This document shows positions 5,141-11,964 of a stretch of 11,964 nucleotides of DNA, in pieces. The position numbers and the translations under genes are program-made. Below the pieces are notes generated by a model that was not told the origin of the DNA, did not search any database, and worked only from the letters and a program-made list of their open reading frames with translations. Positions within the stretch are counted from its first letter, which is position 1. Every line of letters starts with the position of its first letter. This DNA is from an uncultured Emergencia sp. (GTDB lineage Bacteria; Bacillota; Clostridia; Peptostreptococcales; Anaerovoracaceae), in contig CABSEO010000022.1 in assembly GCA_902476665.1 (NCBI GenBank), positions 1-11,964 of the forward strand, read 5' to 3'.

Positions 5141-6559
5141 TTATTCTTCTAGTTTCAGTTTTTCAATTCTGTACTGCAGTGTCTTTCTTGGAATTCCAAG
5201 AATTTCACCTGCTTTTGTTTTATTGCCCTCAGCGCGTTCCATAGCCTCTTCAATAAGTTTACGCTCTACAGTTTCCATGATATTACGATAGGCGATGGTA
5301 TCCTGTGCTTCATCTGTCACACCTTCCAGAAGTCTGTTCACCTCTGCCTCATGATCCTTTTGCTCAAGAATGTCAAGAATATATTTGGGCAGGTGTTTCT
5401 CGGTCAGAATATCCTCTTCTGCTGAAATTATCATAGATTCTATCGTATTTTTCAGTTCTCTTACATTTCCTTCCCAGGAATATCTCAGAAAAATCCCTCT
5501 AAGTTTAGGTGAAATCCCCTTAATCTGCTTATTATACGCTCTATTATAATAATCAATATAATACGAAATATACAAGTTAATATCCTCAGGACGCTCACGC
5601 AGCGGAAGTAACGTAATCAATCCTCCAGAAAACCGATAAAATAAATCGCTTCGAAAAATGCCCTTTTCAATGGCCTCAATAGGCTCTATATTCATCGCAC
5701 CGATAACTTTTACATCCACATACCGATCTTTTTCCGCTCCCAGAGGACGAAACGTTCCTTCCTGTATCACACGAAGCAGCTTGGACTGGACCCGATACGG
5801 AATAGAATTGATCTCATCCAGAAACAAAATGCCGCCGTCTGCCTCCTCAAAAAGCCCTTTTTTGGTTTCCGCACCGGTATACGCACCTTTCTCGGTTCCA
5901 AACAGGATTACCTCGATCAAATTCTCCGGTACTGCAGCACAATTCTGAATAATTACCTTTTCCCGCGGAACACGGCTATATGTTATCATAGCCTGTGCAA
6001 ACAATTCTTTCCCTGTACCTGTTTCTCCATAGATCAATACAGGCCCGGGAATTTCTGTCAGAATTTTCGCCTTTTCAATACTGCTTTTCATCTGTTCATT
6101 TACAGTAAGAATGGTGTCAAAGGTGATCAGCGAAGCTTCCTTCTTCAGTTTCATTACGAAGTCCTCAAACTTCTTATCCGCAGGCTGTAATTTTTCGCCG
6201 TCATCATTGACTCCAATATCCATAACCAGCTCTACCACAGCTACAAGTCTGCCCTTGCTTCGAAGAGGCAAAGCCACGTTATTAGTCAGATAGTGCCGTC
6301 CCAGATAATCGCAGTAAGACTGTCGTTTATTAGCAATAACCTCCTGAGTCTCCATACACTTGACGACATTACTTTCTTCTCTAGTCAGCTTTGGAAACAC
6401 GTCAAAGTAATATCTCTGCTGCATGTCAAAGGCCGTACATCTGCCGGAACTATGATTGATATTTTTGTCATATCGGCTGTTATATACTATATTATAATTA
6501 GTATCTACGATCATAACATAATCAAGTCCGTCCAGCATCAGGCTTCCTATATTCAGCAT
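5141..6559 (-). CDS. Sigma-54-dependent transcriptional activator, PAS-AAA+-Fis type, in the sel operon (EBP2)
   Basis: A 472-aa enhancer-binding protein with the same architecture as EBP1. The PAS-like N-terminal part (about residues 12-115, YVMIVDTNYNIVYNSRYD) is followed by an AAA+ domain with Walker A GETGTGKE at 178-185, a sigma-54 contact motif GAYTGA at 225-230 (close to GAFTGA), Walker B GILFLDE at 244-250 and RSDLFYRF. A Fis-type helix-turn-helix near the end contains NKTKAGEILGIPRKTLQYRI. The ATG overlaps the end of the lysR gene by 7 bp (ATGCTGA) and has GGAG 4 nt and AGGAG about 10 nt upstream, which implies translational coupling. Its place at the end of the selenocysteine operon and directly upstream of the sigma-54 promoter at 4905-4919 makes it a good candidate activator of that promoter and of grdA. 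The ligand is unknown. Confidence 0.9.
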   Translation of the reverse strand: MLNIGSLMLDGLDYVMIVDTNYNIVYNSRYDKNINHSSGRCTAFDMQQRYYFDVFPKLTREESNVVKCMETQEVIANKRQSYCDYLGRHYLTNNVALPLRSKGRLVAVVELVMDIGVNDDGEKLQPADKKFEDFVMKLKKEASLITFDTILTVNEQMKSSIEKAKILTEIPGPVLIYGETGTGKELFAQAMITYSRVPREKVIIQNCAAVPENLIEVILFGTEKGAYTGAETKKGLFEEADGGILFLDEINSIPYRVQSKLLRVIQEGTFRPLGAEKDRYVDVKVIGAMNIEPIEAIEKGIFRSDLFYRFSGGLITLLPLRERPEDINLYISYYIDYYNRAYNKQIKGISPKLRGIFLRYSWEGNVRELKNTIESMIISAEEDILTEKHLPKYILDILEQKDHEAEVNRLLEGVTDEAQDTIAYRNIMETVERKLIEEAMERAEGNKTKAGEILGIPRKTLQYRIEKLKLEE

Positions 6560-7467
6560 GATTCTCCGCTCCTACCTGCAAAATACTCCAGAGTAAATTC
6601 TTTAAATTTGGACGCCAGTGGCGACATGGTAATGCCTCTGTTATAAACCAGATAAAACTCCCGATCTAAATGAAAATCAGAAAGCTTAAATGTCAGGTAA
6701 TCGACATTCTGTTCCGTTACAGTTCCAAGTCCTGATAAAATCGAAACTCCTAATCCGTTTGAAACACACTGCTTAATGGCTTCAAGACTGTTCATAGTGG
6801 CCGCAATATTCAATTTGCTCCCTTTCAGTTTATAAATCTTCTCTTCAATGGTATTTCTTGTCGCAGAGCCTTCTTCTCTCCAGATAAAATTTTCATTGCA
6901 GAAGTCTTCAATGGAAATGTATTGAGATTTCTTGTAAAGCTCCAGGAATTTTTCAGTCTTTGGTGTAATGAGGACTGACGTATCCCTGCACAAGAATTCG
7001 TAACCCAGACTGTTATTTTTGTATTCTCCTGTAAAGCCAAGCTCACCCTTTCCATCCAGCACATTATTCCAGACCTGCTCACTGTCCGACTGCTCCAGAT
7101 AAAACCGGGCGCCCGGATACTGCTCTTTAAAACCACTCATCAAAGCAGGCAGCATATACTGACCGGGTACACTGGATGCCTGAAGTTCAATGACACCCGA
7201 AATACTTCCTCTGACTTCTCCCATAGCCAGAACCGCTTTCTCTCTTGTATTGATCAGATCTAGGGCATATTTATAAAAGGCCCTGCCCTGTTTTGTCGGT
7301 CTGGACTCCTTTCCCATTCTGTCAATCAGTGTAACACCCAGTTCTTTTTCCAGTGTACTGATATGTGTACTGATCGTCGGCTGAGTCAGAAAAGACGCAT
7401 CAGCTGCCTTAGAAAAACTTTTATACTTAATAACATTGACAAAAGCTTCAATCTGCTTAAATTCCAT
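6553..7467 (-). CDS. LysR-family transcriptional regulator linked to selenium metabolism
   Basis: A 304-aa protein of standard LysR length. The N-terminal winged helix-turn-helix spans about residues 1-60 (FKQIEAFVNVIKYKSFSKAA, then LTQPTISTHISTLEKELG), followed by a two-lobed effector-binding domain from about residue 90. LysR proteins of this kind are recurrently found beside selA/selB in clostridia and are called selenium-metabolism-associated. The start has AGAGGTGG about 5 nt upstream, overlapping the selB stop region only 9 bp away, so it is almost certainly co-transcribed and coupled. The effector may be a selenium or sulfur compound, or an amino acid; nothing visible decides this. The gene ends in TGC TGA, overlapping the EBP2 start codon. 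Confidence 0.9.
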   Translation of the reverse strand: MEFKQIEAFVNVIKYKSFSKAADASFLTQPTISTHISTLEKELGVTLIDRMGKESRPTKQGRAFYKYALDLINTREKAVLAMGEVRGSISGVIELQASSVPGQYMLPALMSGFKEQYPGARFYLEQSDSEQVWNNVLDGKGELGFTGEYKNNSLGYEFLCRDTSVLITPKTEKFLELYKKSQYISIEDFCNENFIWREEGSATRNTIEEKIYKLKGSKLNIAATMNSLEAIKQCVSNGLGVSILSGLGTVTEQNVDYLTFKLSDFHLDREFYLVYNRGITMSPLASKFKEFTLEYFAGRSGESC

Positions 7468-7476
7468 AATCCACCT

Positions 7477-9384
7477 CTACAAAAAAACTCTTACATCCTC
7501 TACTTTTTTTGTAATTTTCACTTTATCCAAATAATCTAAGATGGCTAAAGCAAACTTCCGAGAGGTCCCAATAATATCTCGAAATTGAGCAAGGGTGAAT
7601 CCTCCCTCTTTTGCTGCAGTTTCCCGAGCTTCGGCTAAAGCTTTCTCAAACGCCTTCCTGTCAATATAATACTGATAGTCCAGTCGAATGAGACTGCCCT
7701 CTGCTGCCAGAGCATCAATAATATGACGAGTATTTGCTTTGTCCTTTTCTCTTTGAAGCACCTCCTCCAGTAAAGGCATTTCATATCCTCTTTCCTCATA
7801 GAAGCTGCTGATTCTCTGTCGGAGTTCCAACATCTCTGGAGAATACTGAATTTCAAAATCTGAAAGTGCAATACTTTTTTCACGGCTCTTTGTAATGCTC
7901 ATCTGTTCCATCAGCGTCAGAATACAGTCTGCCGCCTTTCCATCGAAAATTCTCAGCTTCTGCATCAGCTTGGACTTAAATTCTTCTTTGTTCATTCCTG
8001 GGGATAAGGCATTTTCGCTATGATAAGTTTTAAGAATCTGTTTTGCCTCATCAAAGGCGTTATCAGCATGTTGCCTGTGCAGCCATCCCATACCCTTCAC
8101 ATAAACAATTGCACCTTCATTTTCCAGTTCACTCAGCAGTCTTGAACATTTCTCTGAAGAAATCCTCAGCTCAGAGGCCAGTTCTGCGACTTCTATAAAA
8201 CGATACGGTCTTTCCTTTATCTCAAGAACCAACAATTCCTTATCAGATCCAAGATCTCTGACTCTCATTTTTTCAAGAATTTCTTCTGAAAAGCGTTTAT
8301 GCTTTTTAGGGAATCCATCCAGAACTTTGCCTCCTCCAATTGTAAAAACCGGCGAATAAAATCTGATAATGAATCGATCTCCCCGTTTCACAGCAGTCTC
8401 CTCTTCAAGCCGAAGCTGTGCATAACAGCTTTCTCCCGGCAGCAGTACATCTCTATCCAGAAGAACGGTTTTTCCGATTACCTGAGCTGAGCCGCAATAG
8501 AAATGAACACGACTGCCATTTTTTACCTCTTTGTCAATATCGTCAAAAAGTTCAAGACGCAAATCAACCATCATGGATGTTTTTAACGAATCCTGACGAG
8601 CAAGAACCTGACCCCGGTAAAGTTCTTCCTTCTTAATGCCAGAAAGATTTATTGCCGTCCTCTGACCAGCTAAAGCCTGTGTCACGGAATGATTGTGAAC
8701 TTGCAGATTGCGCACTTTCACCTTTTTTTTCTGAGGATAGATCATAATTTCCTCTCCTGCAGCAACTGTTCCCTCCAATAATGTACCCGTTACAACAGTG
8801 CCAAAGCCGTCAATGGTAAATACACGATCCACCGGAAGCCTAAAAAGTGCCTGATCGCAATTTTTTAACATTTCATCGTCTATCTGCGATACGATCAATT
8901 TTTTAAGCTCTTCAATATTCTTACCCGTGTAAGCGGAAACTTCAATCATGGGTGCATTTTCCAGAAATGTTCCCTTTACTAAATCTGCGACGTCTTCCTT
9001 TACCAGTTCACGCCATTCCTCATCTTCTACCAGATCACTTTTAGTAAAAACGATGACTCCTTTCCGTATGTCAAGCATGGTTAATATCTGTAGATGCTCT
9101 ACTGTCTGCGGCATAACGCCCTCATCCAGACCGATAACCAGAAGAACCATATCAATTCCACCGATTCCCGCCAGCATATTTTTAATAAACTTTTCATGGC
9201 CCGGAACATCGATAATACTGATGTCATAGTCCCCAAAGCACATGTCGGCAAAACCGTTTTCAATGGTAATGCCTCTCTTCTTTTCTTCTTTTAATCTGTC
9301 TGTATCGATTCCTGTTAATGCTTTTATTAAACAGGTCTTCCCATGGTCTACATGGCCGGCTGTTCCTGCAATAATATTTTTCAT
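7477..9384 (-). CDS. selB: Selenocysteine-specific translation elongation factor SelB
   Basis: A 635-aa GTPase that carries Sec-tRNA(Sec) to the ribosome at UGA codons marked by a SECIS hairpin. The GTP-binding motifs are GTAGHVDHGKT at 7-17 (P loop), the switch I region RGITIENGF with Thr40, DVPGHE at 59-64 and TKSD at 114-117. EF-Tu-like beta-barrel domains follow, including DRVFTIDGFGTVVTGTLLEG. The C-terminal third is the winged-helix region that binds SECIS RNA, ending DYLDKVKITKKVEDVRVFL. The length is normal for a complete SelB. The ATG overlaps the selA stop in ATGA. It serves grdA and the grdB-family gene in this window, and presumably other selenoproteins. Confidence 0.97.
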   Translation of the reverse strand: MKNIIAGTAGHVDHGKTCLIKALTGIDTDRLKEEKKRGITIENGFADMCFGDYDISIIDVPGHEKFIKNMLAGIGGIDMVLLVIGLDEGVMPQTVEHLQILTMLDIRKGVIVFTKSDLVEDEEWRELVKEDVADLVKGTFLENAPMIEVSAYTGKNIEELKKLIVSQIDDEMLKNCDQALFRLPVDRVFTIDGFGTVVTGTLLEGTVAAGEEIMIYPQKKKVKVRNLQVHNHSVTQALAGQRTAINLSGIKKEELYRGQVLARQDSLKTSMMVDLRLELFDDIDKEVKNGSRVHFYCGSAQVIGKTVLLDRDVLLPGESCYAQLRLEEETAVKRGDRFIIRFYSPVFTIGGGKVLDGFPKKHKRFSEEILEKMRVRDLGSDKELLVLEIKERPYRFIEVAELASELRISSEKCSRLLSELENEGAIVYVKGMGWLHRQHADNAFDEAKQILKTYHSENALSPGMNKEEFKSKLMQKLRIFDGKAADCILTLMEQMSITKSREKSIALSDFEIQYSPEMLELRQRISSFYEERGYEMPLLEEVLQREKDKANTRHIIDALAAEGSLIRLDYQYYIDRKAFEKALAEARETAAKEGGFTLAQFRDIIGTSRKFALAILDYLDKVKITKKVEDVRVFL

Positions 9385-10787
9385 TTTCTACTCTCTCCCA
9401 CAATAAGAGCCAGCTTATCTGCAATAAGTTCATGTTCCTGCACTTCTACAGTACGCACATCAATAATCAGATGCTCTTTTCGTGTCTTTACCACTATGGG
9501 AAGCATCCCCTGGCGCAAAGCTTCCTCTAAATGAGATGCAGAAAACAGTTCATGTTTGAGACCGACTCCATACCCCGGAAGTATACTTCCAGGTGCACTG
9601 CCGCCGCCTACTACACCTTCGGTTTCTTCAATTTCTGTAATAAATCCCAGCTGCAAATCATCTATAGTGTCTTTCAGACGCTGTGCTTCTTCATAAAGTA
9701 TCTCTCTGGGCTTAGTGAGCATGGCCAATGCAGGTATTTCAAGTTTTGCTTTTCCCTCATCATAATAAGTTCTAAATACAGCCTCCATGGCGGCTGCAGT
9801 CATTTTATCAATACGCATAACTCTGGCAAGAGGATGTTTTTTCATCAGATCGATATACTTTTTCTTTCCAATGATAATTCCTCCCTGAGGTCCGCCCAGA
9901 AGTTTATCTCCACTGAATAAAACCACATCCGCACCTGCTTTCAGACTGCCTTTTATGGTGGGCTCATCAATTCCATATCGCTCCAGATTTACCATAAGAC
10001 CACTGCCCAGGTCATATACCAGCGGCAGTTCGTGGGCCTTTGCAATGTGTGACAGCTCTTCCAGTGCAGCCTCTTCAGTAAATCCGATTATTTTATAGTT
10101 ACTGGTATGAACCTTTAATAATAGCCCCACTTCCTCATCAATAGCATTTTCATAGTCGGACACTCTTGTTTTATTGGTGGTTCCTACTTCCTTCAGAATT
10201 GCACCGCTCTGCTCCATAATTTCCGGTACTCTGAAAGAGCCTCCGATTTCGACCAGCTCACCCCGGGATATTAAAACTTTTCTGCCTTTTCCCAGAGCCG
10301 AAAGGCATAACATTGTTGCAGCCGCATTATTGTTGACAACCATGGCTGCTTCTGCTCCGGTAATTGCTTTTATTAACTGCTCTGTATGACTGTGTCTGGA
10401 ACCTCTTTGTCCTTTTTCAGGATCATATTCCAAAGTTGAGTAGCCTGATGCAGCTTCTATCACAGCGTTTACCGCCTTTTCACTCAGTCTTGCTCTTCCC
10501 AGATTGGTATGCAGTACCACGCCGGTACCGTTAATAACCTTACGCAGGCTGCTCATTTTAACTTTGTTAAGCCGTTCTATCACCTCTGCTGAAACAGCGT
10601 CAAAAGAAATAAAGGCCTCCTCCAGCAGTGTTTCACTGTGAAAAAGTGCCTTTCTCTTTTGATCTATCACAGCTCTGATTTCATTTACTACCTGTTCGTG
10701 AGGCAAATAAGCAGATGCCTCTTCAATCCTTTTATTCTTAAGGATCTCATCTACCTTTGGCAGTTTCCGAAGTAATTCACTGTGCAT
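9381..10787 (-). CDS. selA: L-seryl-tRNA(Sec) selenium transferase SelA
   Basis: A 468-aa PLP-dependent enzyme that converts seryl-tRNA(Sec) to selenocysteinyl-tRNA(Sec) using selenophosphate. Family blocks are INGTGVVLHTNLGRA near 86-100, VNNNAAA at 151-157, SRGELVEIGGSFRVPEIM at 174-191 and the PLP lysine in FSGDKLLGGPQGG, which falls at residue 295 as in the E. coli enzyme. AAGGAG lies 7 nt before the ATG. The gene starts 19 bp after the 3' end of selC, so it is probably transcribed together with the tRNA. Its stop codon is UGA and overlaps the selB start codon. No selD (selenophosphate synthase) is present, so it must be elsewhere in the genome. Confidence 0.97.
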   Translation of the reverse strand: MHSELLRKLPKVDEILKNKRIEEASAYLPHEQVVNEIRAVIDQKRKALFHSETLLEEAFISFDAVSAEVIERLNKVKMSSLRKVINGTGVVLHTNLGRARLSEKAVNAVIEAASGYSTLEYDPEKGQRGSRHSHTEQLIKAITGAEAAMVVNNNAAATMLCLSALGKGRKVLISRGELVEIGGSFRVPEIMEQSGAILKEVGTTNKTRVSDYENAIDEEVGLLLKVHTSNYKIIGFTEEAALEELSHIAKAHELPLVYDLGSGLMVNLERYGIDEPTIKGSLKAGADVVLFSGDKLLGGPQGGIIIGKKKYIDLMKKHPLARVMRIDKMTAAAMEAVFRTYYDEGKAKLEIPALAMLTKPREILYEEAQRLKDTIDDLQLGFITEIEETEGVVGGGSAPGSILPGYGVGLKHELFSASHLEEALRQGMLPIVVKTRKEHLIIDVRTVEVQEHELIADKLALIVGESRK

Positions 10788-10806
10788 AGCATTCTCCTTT
10801 TTTTAT

Positions 10807-10903
10807 TGGCGGGAGTATGTGGGAATCGAACCCACCCAAGAGGCTTCTAACCCCTCGCGCCGGTTTTGAAGACCGGAGGGCGCACCAGCGCCCATCTACC
10901 CCC
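10807..10903 (-). tRNA. selC: tRNA-Sec (anticodon UCA)
   Basis: 97 nt on the minus strand, starting GGGGGTAGATGGGCGC and ending with an encoded CCA. The anticodon loop CTTCAAA has TCA at 10869-10867 on a 5-bp stem CCGGT/ACCGG. Sec-specific features are visible: a long 6-bp D stem with a 4-nt loop (GGGCGC-TGGT-GCGCCC), a long variable arm with GAGG/CCTC, and an extended acceptor arm of about eight positions, of which seven pair (one G-U) and the last is a G-A mismatch. The T arm is GTGGG-TTCGATT-CCCAC. Discriminator base G precedes CCA. It decodes the in-frame UGA codons at 106-104 and 11216-11214. Confidence 0.97.
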
Positions 10904-10908
10904 AGATC

Positions 10909-10914
10909 ATTATC
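10909..10914 (-). promoter_or_regulatory. Possible sigma-70-type -10 box directly before selC
   Basis: The minus strand reads GATAAT, then 5 nt, then the first base of the tRNA. If real, transcription would begin at or next to the mature tRNA 5' end. The -35 region at the right spacing (TACCGT or ACCGTG near 10931-10937) is poor, so the box may be chance, or selC may be read through from grdB. Confidence 0.3.
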
Positions 10915-10938
10915 TAAAATCCCATGCTATCACGGTAT

Positions 10939-10972
10939 GAGGGAGCCGGAAGGCTCCCTTTTCCCGTTTTTT
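10939..10972 (+). terminator. Hairpin with GGAA loop and T tracts on the plus strand, between grdB and selC
   Basis: On the plus strand, GGGAGCC (10941-10947), loop GGAA, GGCTCCC (10952-10958), extended by an A-T pair and one G-U pair, is followed by TTTT, CCCG and TTTTTT. That is the form of an intrinsic terminator for rightward transcription, yet all genes here run leftward. Read leftward, the same hairpin has A-rich sequence before it and no T tract after it, so it should not terminate grdB mRNA. It may be an RNA processing or stability stem, or it may stop antisense transcripts before they enter grdB. Confidence 0.5.
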
Positions 10973-10982
10973 ACTCAAATCT

Positions 10983-11964
10983 TTATTTCAGTAACAGCTC
11001 TAAAGCATTCATAACAATTTCTCTCTGTCTTTTTTCTTCCTTCTCAGGAGGTAATTGTGGGTTTCCTGTCGGATAAGGAATTGCCTGAGCACCCGAAATT
11101 CTGGCTGCACCTACAGTCTTTGAAATCGGAGTCACTGTACAGATGTGAGCGGCAGGGATTCCTGCTTTTTCAATTTGTTTAACTATTGTTGCACCGCAAC
11201 GTGTACAGGTTCCTCAGGTACTCGTCAGGATGACACCGTCAACACCTGCAGCAAGCAGGTCCTTTGCCATTTCCTGACCAAATACTGTCGCATCAGCCAC
11301 AGCTGTAGAGTTACCGGTTGTTGTCAACAGATATGGATATACCTCTCCAATTACACCTTCCTTTTCCAAAGTCTTCAGCATCCTATAAGGAGCGACTCTG
11401 TTAGGGTCTTCATTTGCATATACGGGATCGTATCCTGCATGTACTGATTCAAACTGGCCCTTAGGCAGTTCATCCAGTCCCTCAAGGCTATACTTCTTCC
11501 AGAACTTAGCGGTAGCCGCATACATATGATCCGGATTTCCCATCGGCACGATACCGCCTGTGGTGCACAGCGCAATCTTAGCATGCTTTAAATCCTTCAG
11601 CGGAGCAGATGGCTCTACTTTTTCATATACAGAAATTTCAAGTTCTGTATCATAAGGCTGATTATTCAGCTTTTTAACCAGCATATCTACAGCTCTCTTT
11701 GCGCCATTCTCCTCATGGAATACATTTACACGCTGTCCCTTTGGATAATAGTGTTCCTGCTTTGGTGTTCCCAGTTTTTCTCCGGCAATGAGCTTGTTCA
11801 CAAAACCGGTAATCAGCGGAACGGCTTTTCTAATAGTGGCTGCTGATTTGCCTACTTCCATAATATAGCAATCAGCTTTATACATCTCTACGCCCGGGTT
11901 TTCCCAGTATAAACCTGTAATAGAAGGAATTCCATAAGTTCCCTGTACAAATTTACAGGTTTCG
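10983..11964 (-). CDS. grdB: Selenoprotein B subunit of a glycine/sarcosine/betaine reductase (GrdB family), C-terminal part, runs off the right edge
   Basis: One open frame enters at the right edge with ETCKFVQGTYGIPSITGLYW and runs 326 codons to TAA at 10985-10983, interrupted only by an in-frame TGA at 11216-11214. The context ILTST-U-GTCTRCGAT is the invariant signature of the family, with Sec as part of a U-x-x-C motif next to CTRC. Protein B binds the amino acid substrate as a Schiff base with its partner GrdE-type subunit and transfers the carboxymethyl group to GrdA. About 100 N-terminal residues are missing; there are 249 residues before Sec and 76 after it. The glycine (GrdB), sarcosine (GrdF) and betaine (GrdH) versions are alike, and I cannot assign the substrate firmly, so the symbol is the family default. 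Without Sec recoding it would be called as a shorter protein ending at 11214. Confidence 0.9.
11188..11216 (-). promoter_or_regulatory. Selenocysteine UGA codon of the grdB-family gene with candidate SECIS hairpin
   Basis: The Sec codon is TGA at 11216-11214. Thirteen nucleotides after it, GTTGC-GGT-GCAAC (11200-11188) forms a perfect 5-bp stem with a small loop, at a distance suitable for a bacterial SECIS element recognised by SelB. The Sec codon is secure from the protein context; the hairpin is a candidate. Confidence 0.65.

Noticed and set aside
6550..6558. Possible C-terminal Cys-Sec in the LysR protein (TGC TGA ATA TAG)
   Set aside because: Read-through would add only Sec and Ile; LysR proteins are not known as selenoproteins, and the TGA is explained by the overlap with the EBP2 start codon.
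10917..10983. Intrinsic terminator of grdB on the minus strand
   Set aside because: The hairpin is present, but the minus-strand sequence after it (TCATACC) has no T tract, so leftward termination is not supported.
1..11964. CRISPR arrays, insertion sequences or phage genes
   Set aside because: No regularly spaced repeats, transposase, integrase or terminal inverted repeats were seen; the window looks like stable metabolic chromosome.

Overview
The window looks like chromosomal DNA of an amino-acid-fermenting (Stickland-type) anaerobe of the Clostridia/Eubacteriales. The evidence is parts of two glycine-reductase selenoproteins at the edges, a complete selenocysteine (Sec) decoding set, strong purine-rich ribosome binding sites, moderately low G+C, and two sigma-54 activators of the RocR-like type. 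The species cannot be named from the sequence. Every gene I can support lies on the minus strand, so transcription runs from right to left.

Right edge to middle (11964 down to 5141): the 3' part of a grdB-family selenoprotein gene with an in-frame UGA (Sec); a hairpin; tRNA-Sec (selC, anticodon UCA); selA (Sec synthase); selB (Sec-specific elongation factor); a LysR-type regulator; and a PAS-AAA-Fis sigma-54 activator (here EBP2). The sel genes and both regulators are tightly packed: 19 bp from selC to selA, a 4-bp overlap selA/selB, 9 bp selB/lysR, a 7-bp overlap lysR/EBP2. They end at a 9-bp-stem hairpin (5101-5122), so they look like one transcript that joins Sec machinery to two regulators.

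Middle (5140 down to 2168): a 337-bp intergenic region with a near-consensus sigma-54 promoter, then an NhaC-family membrane transporter and a divergent alanine dehydrogenase that keeps the catalytic residues, closed by a strong terminator.

Left (2146 down to 1): a second sigma-54 activator (EBP1), paralogous to EBP2, with its own terminator; then a 522-bp intergenic region with a second sigma-54 promoter driving grdA. The first 78 codons of grdA are in the window, including the Sec UGA at codon 44.

The main new observation is regulatory. The only two sigma-54 promoters I found sit in front of grdA and in front of the transporter-ald pair. Both have the same -24 hexamer and spacing, and both carry the same 13-bp sequence GTTGAAATTTCAA, containing a perfect 12-bp palindrome, a little upstream. 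They also share a second A/T-cored element at almost the same distance (about 111-117 bp) upstream. This suggests one regulon, controlled by one or both adjacent activators, that couples an electron-donor branch (alanine to pyruvate plus NADH) with the acceptor branch (glycine-type reduction by selenoproteins). Alanine plus glycine is the classic Stickland pair. The genes themselves belong to known families. The wiring, the role of the transporter, and the division of labour between the two activators are inferred.
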